64,000 bases of DNA from Daedaleopsis sinensis (lineage: Eukaryota; Basidiomycota; Agaricomycetes; Polyporales; Polyporaceae). The notes under the pieces were generated by a model. That model had not been told where the DNA came from. It was given only the letters and a program-made list of their open reading frames with translations, and made no database searches. How positions within the stretch are numbered: the first letter of the stretch is position 1; every line of letters begins with the position of its first letter. The DNA lies in NCBI GenBank assembly GCA_033807695.1, contig CM066302.1:930001-994000 (forward strand), read 5' to 3'. Shown here one piece after another: positions 11,455 through 24,300 of this stretch. A program made the translations under genes and the position numbers.

Positions 11455-11966
11455 ATGGATCGGAACACTCTGAGGTGATGATGATAGGAGTGGTTGAGGA
11501 TCGATGAGAGCCAGCTTGGGCGGTCGAAGGAAGCAAGGAGAAGCAAGGGTGCTGCAGCATGCTGGTAGACGCCGTGCATGTACTTTTATCGCCTGGGTAT
11601 CGTTAGTCTGGTAAGTTCCTTCCTGGAATCAGAGTGAAGTTGTATATCAAGCGCAGTCTAAGGTTTGGTAGTAGAACTCACCGGCTTATTCCCTAGTATT
11701 CATGTCGGCGAAGTACTTTGCATGACTTGACTTACTTGAGCGAGGAGGTTATCGACCAGGACGCTTACATGCTATCACTCAAGGTACCTCACACCTTAGA
11801 ATATTACTCTGTGACCAGATCCTGGATACAGCATAACTGATGCCACGCGAGACTGGGTGGTAGTTGAAGCTGAAGTATAGAAAGAGTCTCAGTCGACTGG
11901 GTTTCCGAAACGGAGCAACTCGGAGACGAATAAGGACCTATACGCTAATTAGCTCTGGTTGAGTAA
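11455..11966. promoter_or_regulatory. Upstream region of the BTB gene
   Basis: This 0.5-kb spacer lies between the BTB start codon (minus strand) and the tRNA gene. No exon was recognised. By position it should contain the BTB promoter; no TATA box or named element could be assigned. Confidence 0.35.
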
Positions 11967-12037
11967 GCATTAATGGGGTAGTGGTAACCTGGGTCGTTGC
12001 CATCGACCCGCCGGGGGTTCGATTCCCCCTTAATGCA
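11967..12037 (+). tRNA. tRNA-Gly(GCC): tRNA-Gly (anticodon GCC)
   Basis: A 71-base cloverleaf. The acceptor stem pairs GCATTAA with TTAATGC, with discriminator A at 12037. A D-arm with GGGGTAGTGGT follows. The anticodon stem is GGTCG/CGACC around the loop TTGCCAT, which places GCC at positions 34-36. The T-arm GGGGGTTCGATTCCCCC contains the B box GGTTCGATTCC. There is no intron. Length and architecture fit eukaryotic tRNA-Gly. Confidence 0.95.
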
Positions 12038-12041
12038 TTGT

Positions 12042-12060
12042 TCTTTTAACTTCTTTTTTT
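12042..12060 (+). terminator. Pol III T-run terminator
   Basis: T-rich runs (TTCTTTTAAC, then a run of seven Ts) begin within ten bases of the tRNA 3' end. This fits the oligo-T stop used by RNA polymerase III. Confidence 0.7.
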
Positions 12061-12315
12061 CATCTTTCATGACGTCAAAGGTAGCTCTACACAACCTTCC
12101 ATGCACTCTGGCCTCTCTCCCTAACTCAGACTGAGCCTCGAGCTATCCCTATAAGAACGTACACAGATTGGACGAGATTGACCTCGCAATCCTAGCGCTG
12201 TGAATCATCTAGTCAACGGCCGACGGGACCATTACAGAGATTCAAGGCCCGCATATAATCACGGTCCTCCCTTCCGCCACCCTCTCTCCTAGTCCGGCTG
12301 CTTACACATCTGCGA

Positions 12316-14064
12316 ATGTACCGAGCCCTGCTGAGTCCTGCTTCTCTTTGCTCTCCCTCTTCGTCTGCACCGATCGGACTTAGGCTGCCAGCAGTTATAA
12401 CACGCATCCAAACCAACCACGCTTCAACTGCGGGCGCGAGACTTCTCACCCGCTCGTTATACTCACGGGCAACACCTCACAAAGCCTCTCGTCCAGCCCC
12501 CCACCCAGGTCTCCGAATCCACCGCCGTTTCTTGAGCATGTCTGCTGCTGTAAAGGATGTACCCGCCGATGTCTCTGCGGCGCCGAAGGAGGCCCAGCCG
12601 GCGAGTTCAAGTGCAAGCGGAGGTAGTGCGAATGAGCTCCCCCAGTTCAACTTTCCTGTCTCGCCTGTCCCAGAAAACCCGCTTGGGGAGGGACGGTATA
12701 TCAAGACGGCGGCGGCGCTGATGATTGGGTGAGTCTTACATACCGCCTTCATCCATTAGCAGTGTACGCGCGCGTCGGTAGGGCACACGAGCAGTTGGCG
12801 GAGGGTGCGCGAAACAACACAATCAGCTGTGCCGCGCTTCCCCACCTTCCACGTGTGCAGGTGCGATGCTATGTCGTAGCACGAGATGCACATATGTGGT
12901 GGTGGACAATGGAGGATACATGTACTGACGGTCCGGACCCCCGTAGAGACGAGATCCTGAACGGCAAGACGCTTGACCGAAACTCCAACTATTTCGCCCG
13001 TTTCTGCTTCGAGAACGGCATTGATCTGTATGTGCTCCTTTCTGCCAACTTTCTTTAGCGACTAGACCGACCTCGACAGGAAGCGGATAGAAGTCATTCC
13101 CGACGAAGAGGAGGACATGTGAGTACTCGCGAGGAAGCCCCTTTGCTGCGCGTATCTCAGCGGCATCTATGCACAGAGTGGAAGCGGCGCGTCGACTGGT
13201 CAAAAACTACGACTTCGTGATCTCCTCAGGCGGAATCGGGCCTACCCACGACGGTCAGGGCCCAGCTCCAGCAGCGCGCATGCGCATACACTCACCCCAT
13301 CCTAATCCCACACAGACATCACCTACGCGTCCCTCGCGAAGGCGTTCGACCAGCCGCTCGAGCACCACCAGGAGACCCTGCGCCGCATGAACGAGATCAT
13401 CAAGACGCGCACGGACTTCTCCAACCAGACCCCCGAGCAGCGCACCGCGCGCGAGCGCATGGCGCTCTTCCCCGCGCGCGCAGAGGTCCTGTACATCGCG
13501 CCGGACGTCTGGGTGGTAAGCCGCGCACCCCCATCCTCGTCCTCATCGTCTGTGTGCGCGCGCGACTGACGAGTGGCGCCCGCAGCCGGTCGTGCGCCTC
13601 GAGGGCAGGCTCTGCGTGTTCCCGGGCATCCCGAAGCTCTTCCAGAGCATGCTCGACGGGCTCGTATCCTTCCTCCCACTCCCGCCCGCGAGCGAGCGGC
13701 CGTTCCGCCAGCAGATCTACACCCAGTACGTCGCCCCTTGCCTCCCCCCTTACGCTCGCCCCGCACGACTCTGACTCTGACTCTCGCTCTCTGATCGTCT
13801 GCTCTTGCGCGTCTTCTTCGCCTACTTGCTGCATGTAGATTGCCGGAGTCCTCGATCGCGCCATTCCTCACGGAGCTGCAGGCGCGCACGAAGCAGGCCG
13901 GGGTGCGCGTTGGCTCGTACCCGCTGCTGGCCAAAGGCGTGTACGTGTCGCTCATCGGGCGCGACGCAGCGAAGGTGCGCGAGATCGCGGACGAGGTCGT
14001 GCGCGAGCTCCAGGGGCGGCTCGTGAGCGAGGAGGACGCGCGGCGGGAGAAGGCGGCGCTTTGA
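12316..14064 (+). CDS. MoaB/Mog (CinA-like) molybdopterin-binding domain protein
   Basis: Seven exons close in frame: 12316-12728, 12947-13027, 13080-13118, 13177-13253, 13316-13515, 13586-13725 and 13839-14064, giving 391 residues. The first about 70 residues are Ser/Arg-rich with few acids and look like a mitochondrial targeting sequence. An internal ATG at 12538 ([16 protein letters not shown]) would give a cytosolic form. The MoCF fold follows: [40 protein letters not shown], a [20 protein letters not shown] nucleotide-loop motif, and [20 protein letters not shown]. The [10 protein letters not shown] loop is the family hallmark. In fungi this class is related to CinA-type and FAD-synthetase-associated domains. 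The exact reaction is not known, so no symbol is given. Confidence 0.88.
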
Positions 14065-15836
14065 GAGCGCGGGTTAGGTATCGGTTCAGGTGGGTGGTTC
14101 AGGTATCAGCAGGCCTAGGTGGATATGGCTGACCTAGTGTTCTCGCAGGAATGTATGATCGTTTGCTGCTTCGCTCTCACTAGGCTCTTCTCATCTTGGC
14201 CCTCGTCCGGCGAGAACGTTGCGAGTGGGCTGCGATATACCCAGTCATCTACGGGCACGGGCCCGCATTTGTCTCGTGCCCAGACGTGCTGAGTGTATCG
14301 CCCGCACCCCACCACCGCGGCTACACACGTCTGGGCACGAGATCATCACTTGAAGGCGCCATAGACGCCAGCAGACATCCCAAATGTTGGGTGCATTTCG
14401 CACTGGATGTGTCCGGCCTCTCAGGCACGGTACGGTGATCATAAGTTGGCTTTCCGCCAAGGTCCGGTCGCGAATATTCAGGAAGAGCATCCAAAAACAC
14501 GTACTTCGATGGCTCCTCATCGTCGCAGTACTTGGCTCATCATCTACATCTTGCGTACGGCATCAGACTGCACCCAGCCAAACATCATAGACTCTGTAAA
14601 TCCCACGCATCCTGCTGTAGCATGATGGGTGTGTAGCGCAGTACCCTACCACAGCTTCTACACCCCACCCCCTTAACTAGTACGTATATGCGCCTCGATC
14701 GCACATAGTGTATACACGCGCTGATGCTGATGGTTGTGCCAGGTACATACGACAAGGAGATCCTCACAGCAGTGTCGGGCTTTGTCGGGTAGCATAGGGC
14801 ACCATCCTCGTCGCGAATCTGCTCTCCCCGAGCTCTTCGGTGGCCCGCAGCTTCTCTGGTGCGTGGATCGCTCTGAATCGTTAGTGCGTGGTTGTCGTAC
14901 TCAACGTGCACAATGCACATTTGCCATAGCCAATCCCGCTGACGGCCATGCACTAGGTCAGTATGTGACAGAATCAGAACGCGTCAGAAGCGGTTGGTTC
15001 TTGAGGTGCCCTGCCACACGGCTTCACGAGTCACGACTACGTAGCTGCTGCATAGCGTTGGATGCGACCGATGTCAGCCGATATCTGTATGTTGCTGAAC
15101 GTCGTGCACTGCTGCTGTCAATCCTGCTCCGATAAGCACGCGGAGCGCGTGCACGAGCGCACAGTGGTCAGCCACTCGGGTGAGTAGATCGACTGCAACG
15201 TAACGAGGCCTGGTTTCATGTATGTACACACTGACTCTCTGTAGAAACGCCTTTGTACATCGGTGTATGCTTCCGCTGGCGGCGCACGCACTGCGCAGGC
15301 ACATAGCCGCTGGAACTCAGGTACAGCAATTAATGAACCCGGAAGGAGCCTTGACTGGATTCCACAGACATACTGCCTCAAGCTACGCAGCCCAGTGTGC
15401 GCATTGTCTCAGCCCATACCACAGGCTTTGGCCAAGCTCATTTCTACTGGCTCTGGTCCCGCTGCATGTGACAATTGGGAGGGGGCTTACCAGTATGAGC
15501 CTGCTGGCCTCAACAGACAGTGAGTCAATCCATGTGTGCGGATGATCGCGGCGCTACCGTATAGCTATATCATGGCCGTCCCCCGCTCTCTCCCGGCATT
15601 CACATCCATACCCAAGTCTTACCACGCGTCCTCGTCCGCCCACTGCACATTCTTGCACATCCTCATCATCACACGCGCTAGTCGCCCTTCCATCCAAACT
15701 TTACTCTGGCGCGCAGGCCCGAGACATCCAGCCCGAGTAAGGTCGACGACATTCCCGCCAACCTGTGGTACGCACCCAATGCCGTTGCTCCGCGGCTCCT
15801 ACTACGGTCGCTCACGATTGGAGGTAGACGCATACC
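14065..15836. other. Gene-poor stretch, 1.8 kb
   Basis: I found no exon chain that gives a recognisable protein. Short frames on both strands lack conserved motifs and are broken by stops. The composition falls from the GC-rich left block toward a more even base content. The last few hundred bases are likely upstream sequence of the Gly-rich gene at 15837. Confidence 0.4.
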
Positions 15837-16088
15837 ATGGGCAGCTGTATCTCGACACCGAGTGAGCGGCGCACCCGGCTCAGACGCAAAGACAACGGAG
15901 CGAGCGGCGGATCCGGAGGCTATTACGACGGAGCGGGCGGCGGTTACGACGGCGGCCATGGAGGACATAGCGGTTATGGAGATGGCGGAGGCGGCGGAGG
16001 CGGCGGACATGGCGGCGGACATGGCGGCGGGGACGTTGGAGGTGGAGGCGGGGACGGCGGCGGCGGAGGAGGAGGTGACGGGGGCTGA
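15837..16088 (+). CDS. Small Gly-rich protein with predicted N-myristoylation/palmitoylation
   Basis: A single-exon frame of 83 residues. It starts MGSCISTPSERRTRLRRK: Gly2 with Ser6 fits N-myristoylation, Cys4 fits adjacent palmitoylation, and the basic cluster that follows fits membrane association. The rest is almost entirely Gly with His, Tyr, Asp and Ser, ending GGGGGGDGG before a TGA. The start context ACCATGG is strong. Basidiomycetes encode other short proteins with this MGxC(I/V)S start, but I cannot assign a role. The +1 frame over the same bases is also open (Ala/Glu-rich), but it lacks a comparable start. Confidence 0.6.
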   Translation: MGSCISTPSERRTRLRRKDNGASGGSGGYYDGAGGGYDGGHGGHSGYGDGGGGGGGGHGGGHGGGDVGGGGGDGGGGGGGDGG

Positions 16089-16881
16089 AGTTAATGAAGC
16101 GTTGAACGTAAACGATGAACCCCAGTGAAAACACGCGCGGATATTATCGTACGAACACGGAGAGACGAGGGAAAAGGCGGAAGAGCGAGGGCGTTTGCGG
16201 ATAAACACGGTCACGAGATATTTGAATAACACGGCCCTCCGGGCAGACCTGGACACGAACGTGAAATACGAGGGAACCATTCCAGTAAACGGGCCGCCGG
16301 CCCGAAAGCTTGCGGTTTCCTGCGAGACGCGGGTTTTTGATTACAGGGCGGTTTCTAGTAAAAGTAATATTTAAATAATATAAGCATATATAAGGCTTGT
16401 AGTCACGGAAGCCATGACGTCATAGATTTTTTTGGTCTAAACACGTGGCGGAGCGCACGAATTTTTTCAGGGCGCGCTGTAGAGGAAGCACAGCCACTAA
16501 TTAGTCTGTTCCTCAAGTCCTGCGACGCACGCGCTATAATTTTTATAAACAAGTGATGATTGTCCGGTCGACATTGCTACACGTTCAGTCTCGTTCAGCG
16601 CAGCACTAAAAATTCGGTAACTAATCGAGCCTCAGGGTTTGGCTCGCCATGCCAGTGCGCGAGACTCTGTGGACTTCTCCGTGTTCGACCGCGCCTCGCG
16701 GCCCCTCCGTGAGTGCTTCTCGATGTCCTTTACCAGTTAGCCCCGCCGTCACGACAGAAAGCAGGGTACGTACGTGTACTTGCTTCCATTCTACACTGTC
16801 GCGAGAACTGAACGTCGCTGCTGCAGCGATGCCTTCAGTTTCATCCCCCACCTTTCCCCTCCCTCGTCCAGTCATTGCAAG
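16089..16881. other. Intergenic with AT-rich core
   Basis: An AT-rich stretch near 16360-16560 includes TATA-like sequence (AATATTTAAATAATATAAGC) and may carry promoter elements for the gene starting at 16882. A Ser/Pro-rich open frame from 16649 could be a 5' exon of that gene, but the ATG at 16882 already gives a complete model. Confidence 0.4.
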
Positions 16882-18362
16882 ATGTCCTTGTCTCCTAGGT
16901 GTGAAGAATGTAAGGGGTAAGTCGCCTGTTCGAATACGTATTAGTTAACGTTTCCCCAGATTCACTGACATTGGTCTGGTACCAGCTTGATCTCGCACTC
17001 CGATCTTGTTCCCGGCGACGCCACCGCTGCAACTGACGCCACTGTGCCGCCACCGATCCTCGACGCTGTCCCTCCTCCCATGATTGATGCGCTTCCCTCT
17101 CAGTACCCCGCTGCACTTACCGGCTGCGTCTGGTCTGGCATTCCATCAGGACTGCGAACCGCGCGTAGCTCGGATAGCGCGATCTCTAGCGCATTTGAAG
17201 CACGCGCTCCGACTGGTATAGTTGCGCCTCGCGAACACATCTGGAATCGAGTCCATGCGCCCTCGACGCGCGAACCCGTTGATGCAACGCCGATTGTTCC
17301 ACGCTTGACTGGGGCATTCTCAATTGAACCGTACAGACGGGCGCTGTCTGACGCAATGCCGGCCCCGTCGTCGATACGCGCTTTGCCCGCCGCAACATAC
17401 AACGTACGTTCTCCATACTACGCTGTACCCGACACGACGTCTGGGCCGCCACGTCTATATCCTATGGAGTCCTGCGCGTCGTCGACACTGGTGTCCGCCG
17501 AAGGAATGCCGACTGCATCCGTCGTCAGCGCCCCGAAAGGTCCGTCCTCGACTGTATCGTCCGCGCGCCCGCTGGGCACTCCGTTCACGACCACGACGCT
17601 GGTACGCCCTGTTCCGACGAGCAACAATGTTCTGTCTGCGGAATTGCGGATCAAAAAGAAGCCTTCGACGACACGTTCTACCAAGGCCGTGACCTCCCCT
17701 TTCACGACTCTGCCGTTGGATGTAAGCAGAATGCTTGCTCGATACGAGAACCCCCCTGTGGAAATGTTGTCGTCCGATAACCAGCCCCTGTGAGTGTTAA
17801 TGCTTGTATTGACTACTTGAAGGACATGCAGTGACATTCTTTTCATAGACGATCTCCAGCAACCAGGCTGGCCCTTCGCGATGCTGGAGGATTTTCCATG
17901 GGTGAAGTCTTCATATATTCGAAAGTGATCGCTGACGATTCTGACCAGACCGCCGCTCCTGACGCGTATCTAGACTATCGGGCGCTCCCTTCATCCTCGG
18001 TTGAATTAGTTGTTCCGTTCACTTCAGTCGCTCTGGAGTCCGACATCACGGGTACGTTTGTGGTATTCGCTGTCCCTACCGTGATGGCTTACATAGGTTC
18101 CACGTTTCATCGCTGTTTACTATTTGTGGTCATTCCTTAGGTGAATCCCATCTACATTACAGAGAGGACTGTGCGCGCGAGTTCGCTTACGGTCCTGCTT
18201 ACGGACATTTGCGTCTCTCTGAGGCGGTCGGGGTCGTTTCGACCGTATGTTGCGCAGTTGCAGTCTGTCTATTCGCCGTTGACATTTTTTTTCTAGCCTC
18301 AAGGCGAATGCGAGGCTACTGGAGAGGCGTGTGGCAGCAAGTTTTCGGTTGCAGATGAGTAG
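16882..18362 (+). CDS. Hypothetical protein, 403 residues, five exons
   Basis: The exon model 16882-16916, 16986-17789, 17849-18051, 18141-18244 and 18297-18362 closes in frame. The N-terminus MSLSPRCEECKG contains one C-x2-C. A long Ser/Thr/Pro/Ala-rich, probably disordered region follows (for example TVPPPILDAVPPPMIDALPS) with a basic patch RIKKKPSTTRSTK. The C-terminal part is more ordered: RSPATRLALRDAGGFSMGEV, then an acidic stretch, then REDCAREFAYGPAYGHLRLS, and it ends in a Cys-containing tail GECEATGEACGSKFSVADE. I do not recognise the family. The consistent splice phases argue for a real gene. Confidence 0.6.
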
Positions 18363-21300
18363 CGGGACGTCGAGCATATAAATGAGGTGAAGCGTAGCCA
18401 TTCTTGGTAGTTAGCCTGATTGGTCTCTTCTGTGTGTGTTTGACACAGAGTCTTGTATGCAGTTCAGGGCGGTATTGCTTTCTGTTGTCGGTGCACGTAA
18501 CGTTCGAACTGTTTAGATAGCAGTCTGAGATGTGTTGCCATATCCGCTAGTATACAGCCTTCAGTGTTCGATATAGTTGTCGCGAAGTTAGAAGCTCATG
18601 GCGTTCGATGGGTACAATATATAGACACATATTTGAGGTACACGGCGTGCTTGTAAGGCTGACAGGAGCGTTAGCTTACGAGGACTTAACCATGTTCCAC
18701 CGCAAAGGAATGTACATTACCGTCGTCAAATATAGTTATGATAGCGCGCGTGTAGGTTTGTGGCGGATCTGCGGGGAAATCGTCATTCTTAGGCGGTGAC
18801 GCTGGTAGCGTACGTTATTGGCAAAGAGATCTCATCACGCAATGGACCGGGCCTAACTTTAATTAGCACGTCGTCTCGTATCCTGCCTTTTGTCGACGTG
18901 CACTCCCTTCCGACCACTCGCTATGTTTGTGTACGGTATTTGATCAGTGTCTAATTTACAGCCAGAAGGGTCGCCAGATCAACTGCAATCCATGCGATCC
19001 TATTCCAACCTTCCACGACTGTCATCACGTCAGTGGCAGCGCGAATCTCGTCGGTCTGTACTGACAGGAGCCGCAAAGCTACGGACATCAACTAATCCTA
19101 GTCTCTTATGTGTTGTGAAAATGCTCCGTTAAGCTTCAAGCCGTGCGTCGCTCGAGAAGAAGGAACCGTAGCTGTAGTTGAGAAGCACTACGTTCGACCG
19201 GATTTAGTGAGGCGTTGTTGTGAAATTCGATGCGCAGGTAGGTATTGTAGTCTTCGTTACCTGTGCACTAGATTAGCGCATTCACGTGTATGTCTCGTTG
19301 TATCATCAATTAGTCGCGGGTGTGAAACATGTGGGTTGACATGTATCACACACCGTGGCTGAACTTACCCTCCTCTTCCTTAATCAATGTCCTCACCCTC
19401 CCTGGAAACGGCAGACTAAGTTGTCAAACTTAACGGGACGATCAACCGGAAACGCGATACGTCCTGCTCCTATTACGAGTTTCAGTAACTCTACGAGTTC
19501 ATCCTTCACATCAACGAGTGTTTGGTTTGAGGTGGTGACATTCAGGACGGGCATTTTAGCGCGGTACCACTACTCGATGTTATCAAATGATCCCAATTTG
19601 AGCGACCGAGTTCGGAATCCCAGGACCAGGCCCACCTTTATAGTGGTCAACATTCACTCGCTGAAATCCTCCTCGATGAACGCTCACGTTGTCTCGTGCA
19701 GGGCGTGGTAGCACGCAAGGTGGCCCACGACATGGGCCGCAACGTACTCAACTGCGAGCATCGGCTTGTTCATCGTGCGCGCAGTCCGGTCTTCCCCGAG
19801 TTCCTCGGCGAGTGCATTCAATTCGCCGATGTGCAGTCTGCACTCGGCGGCCAGGTGCTGATCGGTGTCAAGTGCGAACCGTCGCGAGTCGATCTCCCCG
19901 AGTGTGCTGAGGAGTTCCGGCTAGTTAGTGTCAGTGTTGTCAAACCATTAGAGCGGGTTGGGTCGAGCGTTTGGCTCGATCCCATCCCTAGCCCCAGACG
20001 ATGAAAGTTTGGTGTGGAAGAGGACAACCGTGCGTCGGTGAGGGGTATATTCCGTCGTTCCTTTGATGTACCACCAGAGAGTGTCTGGGCGGTTTTTGCG
20101 CTGGCTCATCTGAGGACTGGAAAGGCGGAAAAGGGATAGTTGTTTAAAGTCAGGTCATCACGAAGTATATGAACGAGCCATGCGTTGTGTGTAGGCGCTG
20201 TCATCAGGCTCTGTAAGCTGCAGCGAATTTGAAGGAAGAGAACGGGAAATGTCATGGATATCACAGCTCGCACCGTGTTTATGCATTTCACATCTCGCAT
20301 TCCTCGTGAAATTTGCAGCACGCGTCCGACTAGGGCAATATAGATACATGTCGACTTCGTTTTGCGCAAGCTCTTCCTACCGGTTACAATAGATCATTGA
20401 GAAGTTTCGCAATGCTGACGCCGAGGTTGTTGGTTTTGACAGTCCTATCTCGGCCTTTCGCTGGAAGCCTGAGACCGGATGTAGTCCGAAAGTCGAGAGC
20501 TTCGCAGATAACGGATTGGACGGGCTGAGCATAGTTCTCGAGACCGAGGCAGTACCAGAGTCGAATGCTGCGCTGAGAATTGTGCTGATGTGGTTGGTGA
20601 TTGGCTGACGAGCGATATTTTGCGCTAAGCAGGTGGCTGCCAGAGACTGGATGTAGGCTTCTATATGTGTGAAGTGGTGTCGGAGAGTGGAGGTACCCCT
20701 GCGAGAGATGCAGATGGGAGAAGACCGAAGGATCCAGGAATAACAGTTGTCTGGTCAGACAGACTATGGGACAGCATTAGTGCCTGAACCGCAGTAGAGC
20801 AAATTAGACACGCACGTGCTTCTGAACAGATTGTCTGTGACAATGCCACCGTTGAGCTTGTGCGCTTTGTCAACAATGTGTATCTAGGCTGATTCACCAA
20901 CTGCCAAGTGAGATTTAATCGTTGGTACTGAGCTTGAAGGGTATCTGTCAAAGCGTTTTTCGGCAGCCTTGAGGTTGCAAGGACGTTGTCGTTGTCGGAT
21001 TAGTGCATGGGTAAAGGCGCCTGGCATCCATTGCAATTTGTGCCGCGACGGGTGCGGTGCACTGCACTTGAAGAATGCTGTAAATCAGTATGTTTTGTGT
21101 CGCGTTGTCGTTTGGGGCCACCCCGAGCTCCTTTACACCGTCGAGCTACGCGGCTTCGATGAACTGCGCACGACAATGATGTGGACGCCGTCTGCGATTG
21201 AAGGCTTCGGGGGCGAGTTGACCAGCAACGAGTCTGGCGCGAAGTTCACCCAGCGGGTGTTGGCGTAAAGCCCAAGAGGTTTCCAAAGTGCGAGGAGTCC

Positions 21301-24300
21301 CTGTTCAGGGTGACCTTGCAGTTCACGTTCCATTTAGGTCCGTCAATCGAGCCCAGCGCGTGAAATCAGAAACAGCGTATGCGTAGTGGAGAAGGACAAT
21401 CACCCATCAGAATGGCATGTGGTTGTTTGGCAGACCTTCCGTGTTGAGTCTGGCAAGGGTTGGCCGGTGGAATGGATCGCGCATCCTCCGAATTTCTGTG
21501 ACCTCGAGGTTGAGCCGGACGTCCTTGCAGGCGGCGGGTATGACTTCGATGACGCGCACGGCCTCTGCGACGATCTCACTGTCTGAGGAGGTAGTTCTAA
21601 TGGCCAACATCAGCAGATTGAGAATCAGAATGTAGCGGGTTTATAACGACACCATCTGCGGGAAGGATCAGCAAGATGCGGAAGTTGCGATTCGTTCTGT
21701 ACGTTCGCATATCGCTCAGCGACGCAGATCGCAAGTCGCAATTCTTTCGACATGGAGTGCGCAAGCGTGCGAGCAGGAGATCTGTGAGCCTCGAGAGCTT
21801 TGTAGAGCGAAAGAGTTCGTTAGAGTTGATATGTCTTGCCTCTCGGCCCTCCGTGTCGGACTCTGACGTGACCGACTTTGCGTATAGCGCCCATACATCT
21901 TCCTGACATCGGCACTCCGGTCCGCTCCCGAAATCCTGACTAGCTTACCGCCTCGCGCATGTGAACCAGCATTTTTCTCTTACTCCCTCATATAACAACG
22001 TTTGTCCAAGCGTCCTTTGCTGCACAGGCACCACGAAACGAGCTCGCAAATGTTTCATGCTAGACGCTGGACCGTTCTGCACCGACCGATACATCTCCGT
22101 AAACACGATGTTAGCCTGGTCAGACCCCAGGCTAGGTTACAACAACGACCTTGCGTTCTCGTCTGGGCTATACAGCTACGGCTTCTACGCTCACACGCCA
22201 GGCCGAATACCTCATACGTGAATGTACTCCTTTACGCGCACCAAAAGAGCTCGGTCAATGGTATAACCAAAGCCCGGGGCTACACCGTCGTTGTCTCGTC
22301 GTTCGAGCCCAGCCAAGTCGAACCTGCGTGTCGAGTGTTCGGACCGGTTCGAGCGCACCGTCATCCTGCAAGAAGGGGCAGGGTTGTTTGGCAATGTCAT
22401 CCGCTGGCAGTGGTACGTTTTCCTGCAGCACAATTCCCTTCCGCGCATCGGCCGTTTGCATACCATTTGCGCGCCCGGAAGGGCGTTTGACACGACCTGA
22501 GATTGCCGGAGCTCGAGCGAATACATGTTGAATCCGAGCTACGCGCTACAACTTCCTTCCACGGCCCAACTTAGGTACGCATTGCCCGCGGAAGGCTGCC
22601 TGTTTGCTGACTGACCCGATAATGCAGTTTACGTCTTCATGTCGCAGAATTGGAGCCGTCTATCGCCCTCAACGTTTTCACCCTCTTGAACAACACTACC
22701 GATTCTATTGGTATCTTGGACCGACATGTCGTGACCTGCAGACCCTACTGTGACGGGATCTCGGATGTGTTCATGGACGAGGTCTCTCTTCAGTCGGGCA
22801 GATAATTCGTCTTGCCTTCGACGTATAAGCGACACGTACTCGTGAGCGTTCATTTTATTATTGTACAGTACAATGTCTGGTATACAGCGCTGTCCTGCCA
22901 GACCTTGAGACGCCATGCGTGTAGCGCAGCATGTGTCTCCATCTATTTTTCTTGTTTACCCAAGCGAGGCTTACCGTCATCGTCGCAGGAAGGCAGGCAA
23001 AGAACGAGAGAGAGCAGGAACTCGTTCACCCAGACGATCTGTGGGTAGCTAGAGATGATCTCGATCTACTCCAGCCGCGTGCGGATCGACTGCTTGCTCG
23101 CACTAGCCGCAGCTGGAAACAGCGATCGACAGTGTTTCAAGTTACGTGCAGATCTGATCCGATGTGGGTAGCCAGGCTGCTCGTGGACGGCATGCACTGT
23201 GGTCGATGAGCGTTCTGCTGTCATTGAAGAAGAGGTGCAGCGTGGCGAGCGCGATTCTGACGTTCGCGTCCCTGCAGGTGTCGCAGCAATCACACACTGC
23301 ATTTCCGCTCGCGAGACGGTCTCGGATAAACAGCATGAATGCGGCGTGGATGTGTTGCAGGAAGTGTGTTGCAGGAAGTGTATCTGGTCCTTCTTGCCTT
23401 TGCTAGTTGCAGACTGTTTGAGGATATGTGACTGCGCTACTGCTCCTTTATCTGTAAATGCGCATTCCACTGACGCAGGATCCTCTTGGTCCGTCTCACG
23501 TTCTGGGAGCGGTACAATGGAGGAGACAATCACGAAGGAGTTGGGGTTGCAGATGTAGGGTTTGGCGCAAGCTGATACGGTATGTCAGAGGCTGTCACGG
23601 CTAGCAGCCGTCCGTCGATTGCAGAAACTGAGCCAGGACGAGTCGTCTAGATGTTATTGTCGTGGCGTAAATCTGTTTGAACGACAAGTCTCGTCATGAG
23701 TGAGGGAAGAGTGTCTCTATAGCTGTTTTTGAAAAAATGTTATTGTAATAATTGCAGAAGAGTCGGGGTCTCAAACCGTGCAGAATAGTGAAAATTGTTT
23801 GAATTGAGAGCTTGTACGACCATACAGGACATGATATGCCCTAGAACTCGTGGTCATCTCCGGATCTCTGGATGTACGAGAAACCGATGGAACACCGCTC
23901 GACGCCGTCATCAACCTGTTTAGATGCGGTGACGTATACGACTGGGAAATACTGCAATCCATCCTCGCCTAACAATTCAGGAAGTATGGACGTTGCATGC
24001 GGTGAGTGCCACTAGATCCGTCTTGTAATTGTTGAGGAAGTCTGTTATGGTTTCAAGTACGAATGGTCAAAGAGTTGCCGAGTGACATGCAAGGACAGTA
24101 AAAATAGAAAACGCACTATATAACGGTGCTTCGTCTCCGAGAGTGGCCAGAGCGAGGTTGGTATGCCGTGCGATAGCGTCATTGGCCTGTAGACGTGGCA
24201 CTGCACCTTTAGCGGATAACAATCTATGGACAGTGAAATAGACAGCCTTTTCTGAGCGGATATCTCGGTGAGACACTGTTGCTGGTCTTGAATTGTGTCG

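Noticed and set aside
15862..16128. Ala/Glu-rich protein in the +1 frame of the Gly-rich gene
   Set aside because: It is the shadow of a GGC/GGA repeat. The Gly-rich frame has the stronger start context and a meaningful N-terminus.
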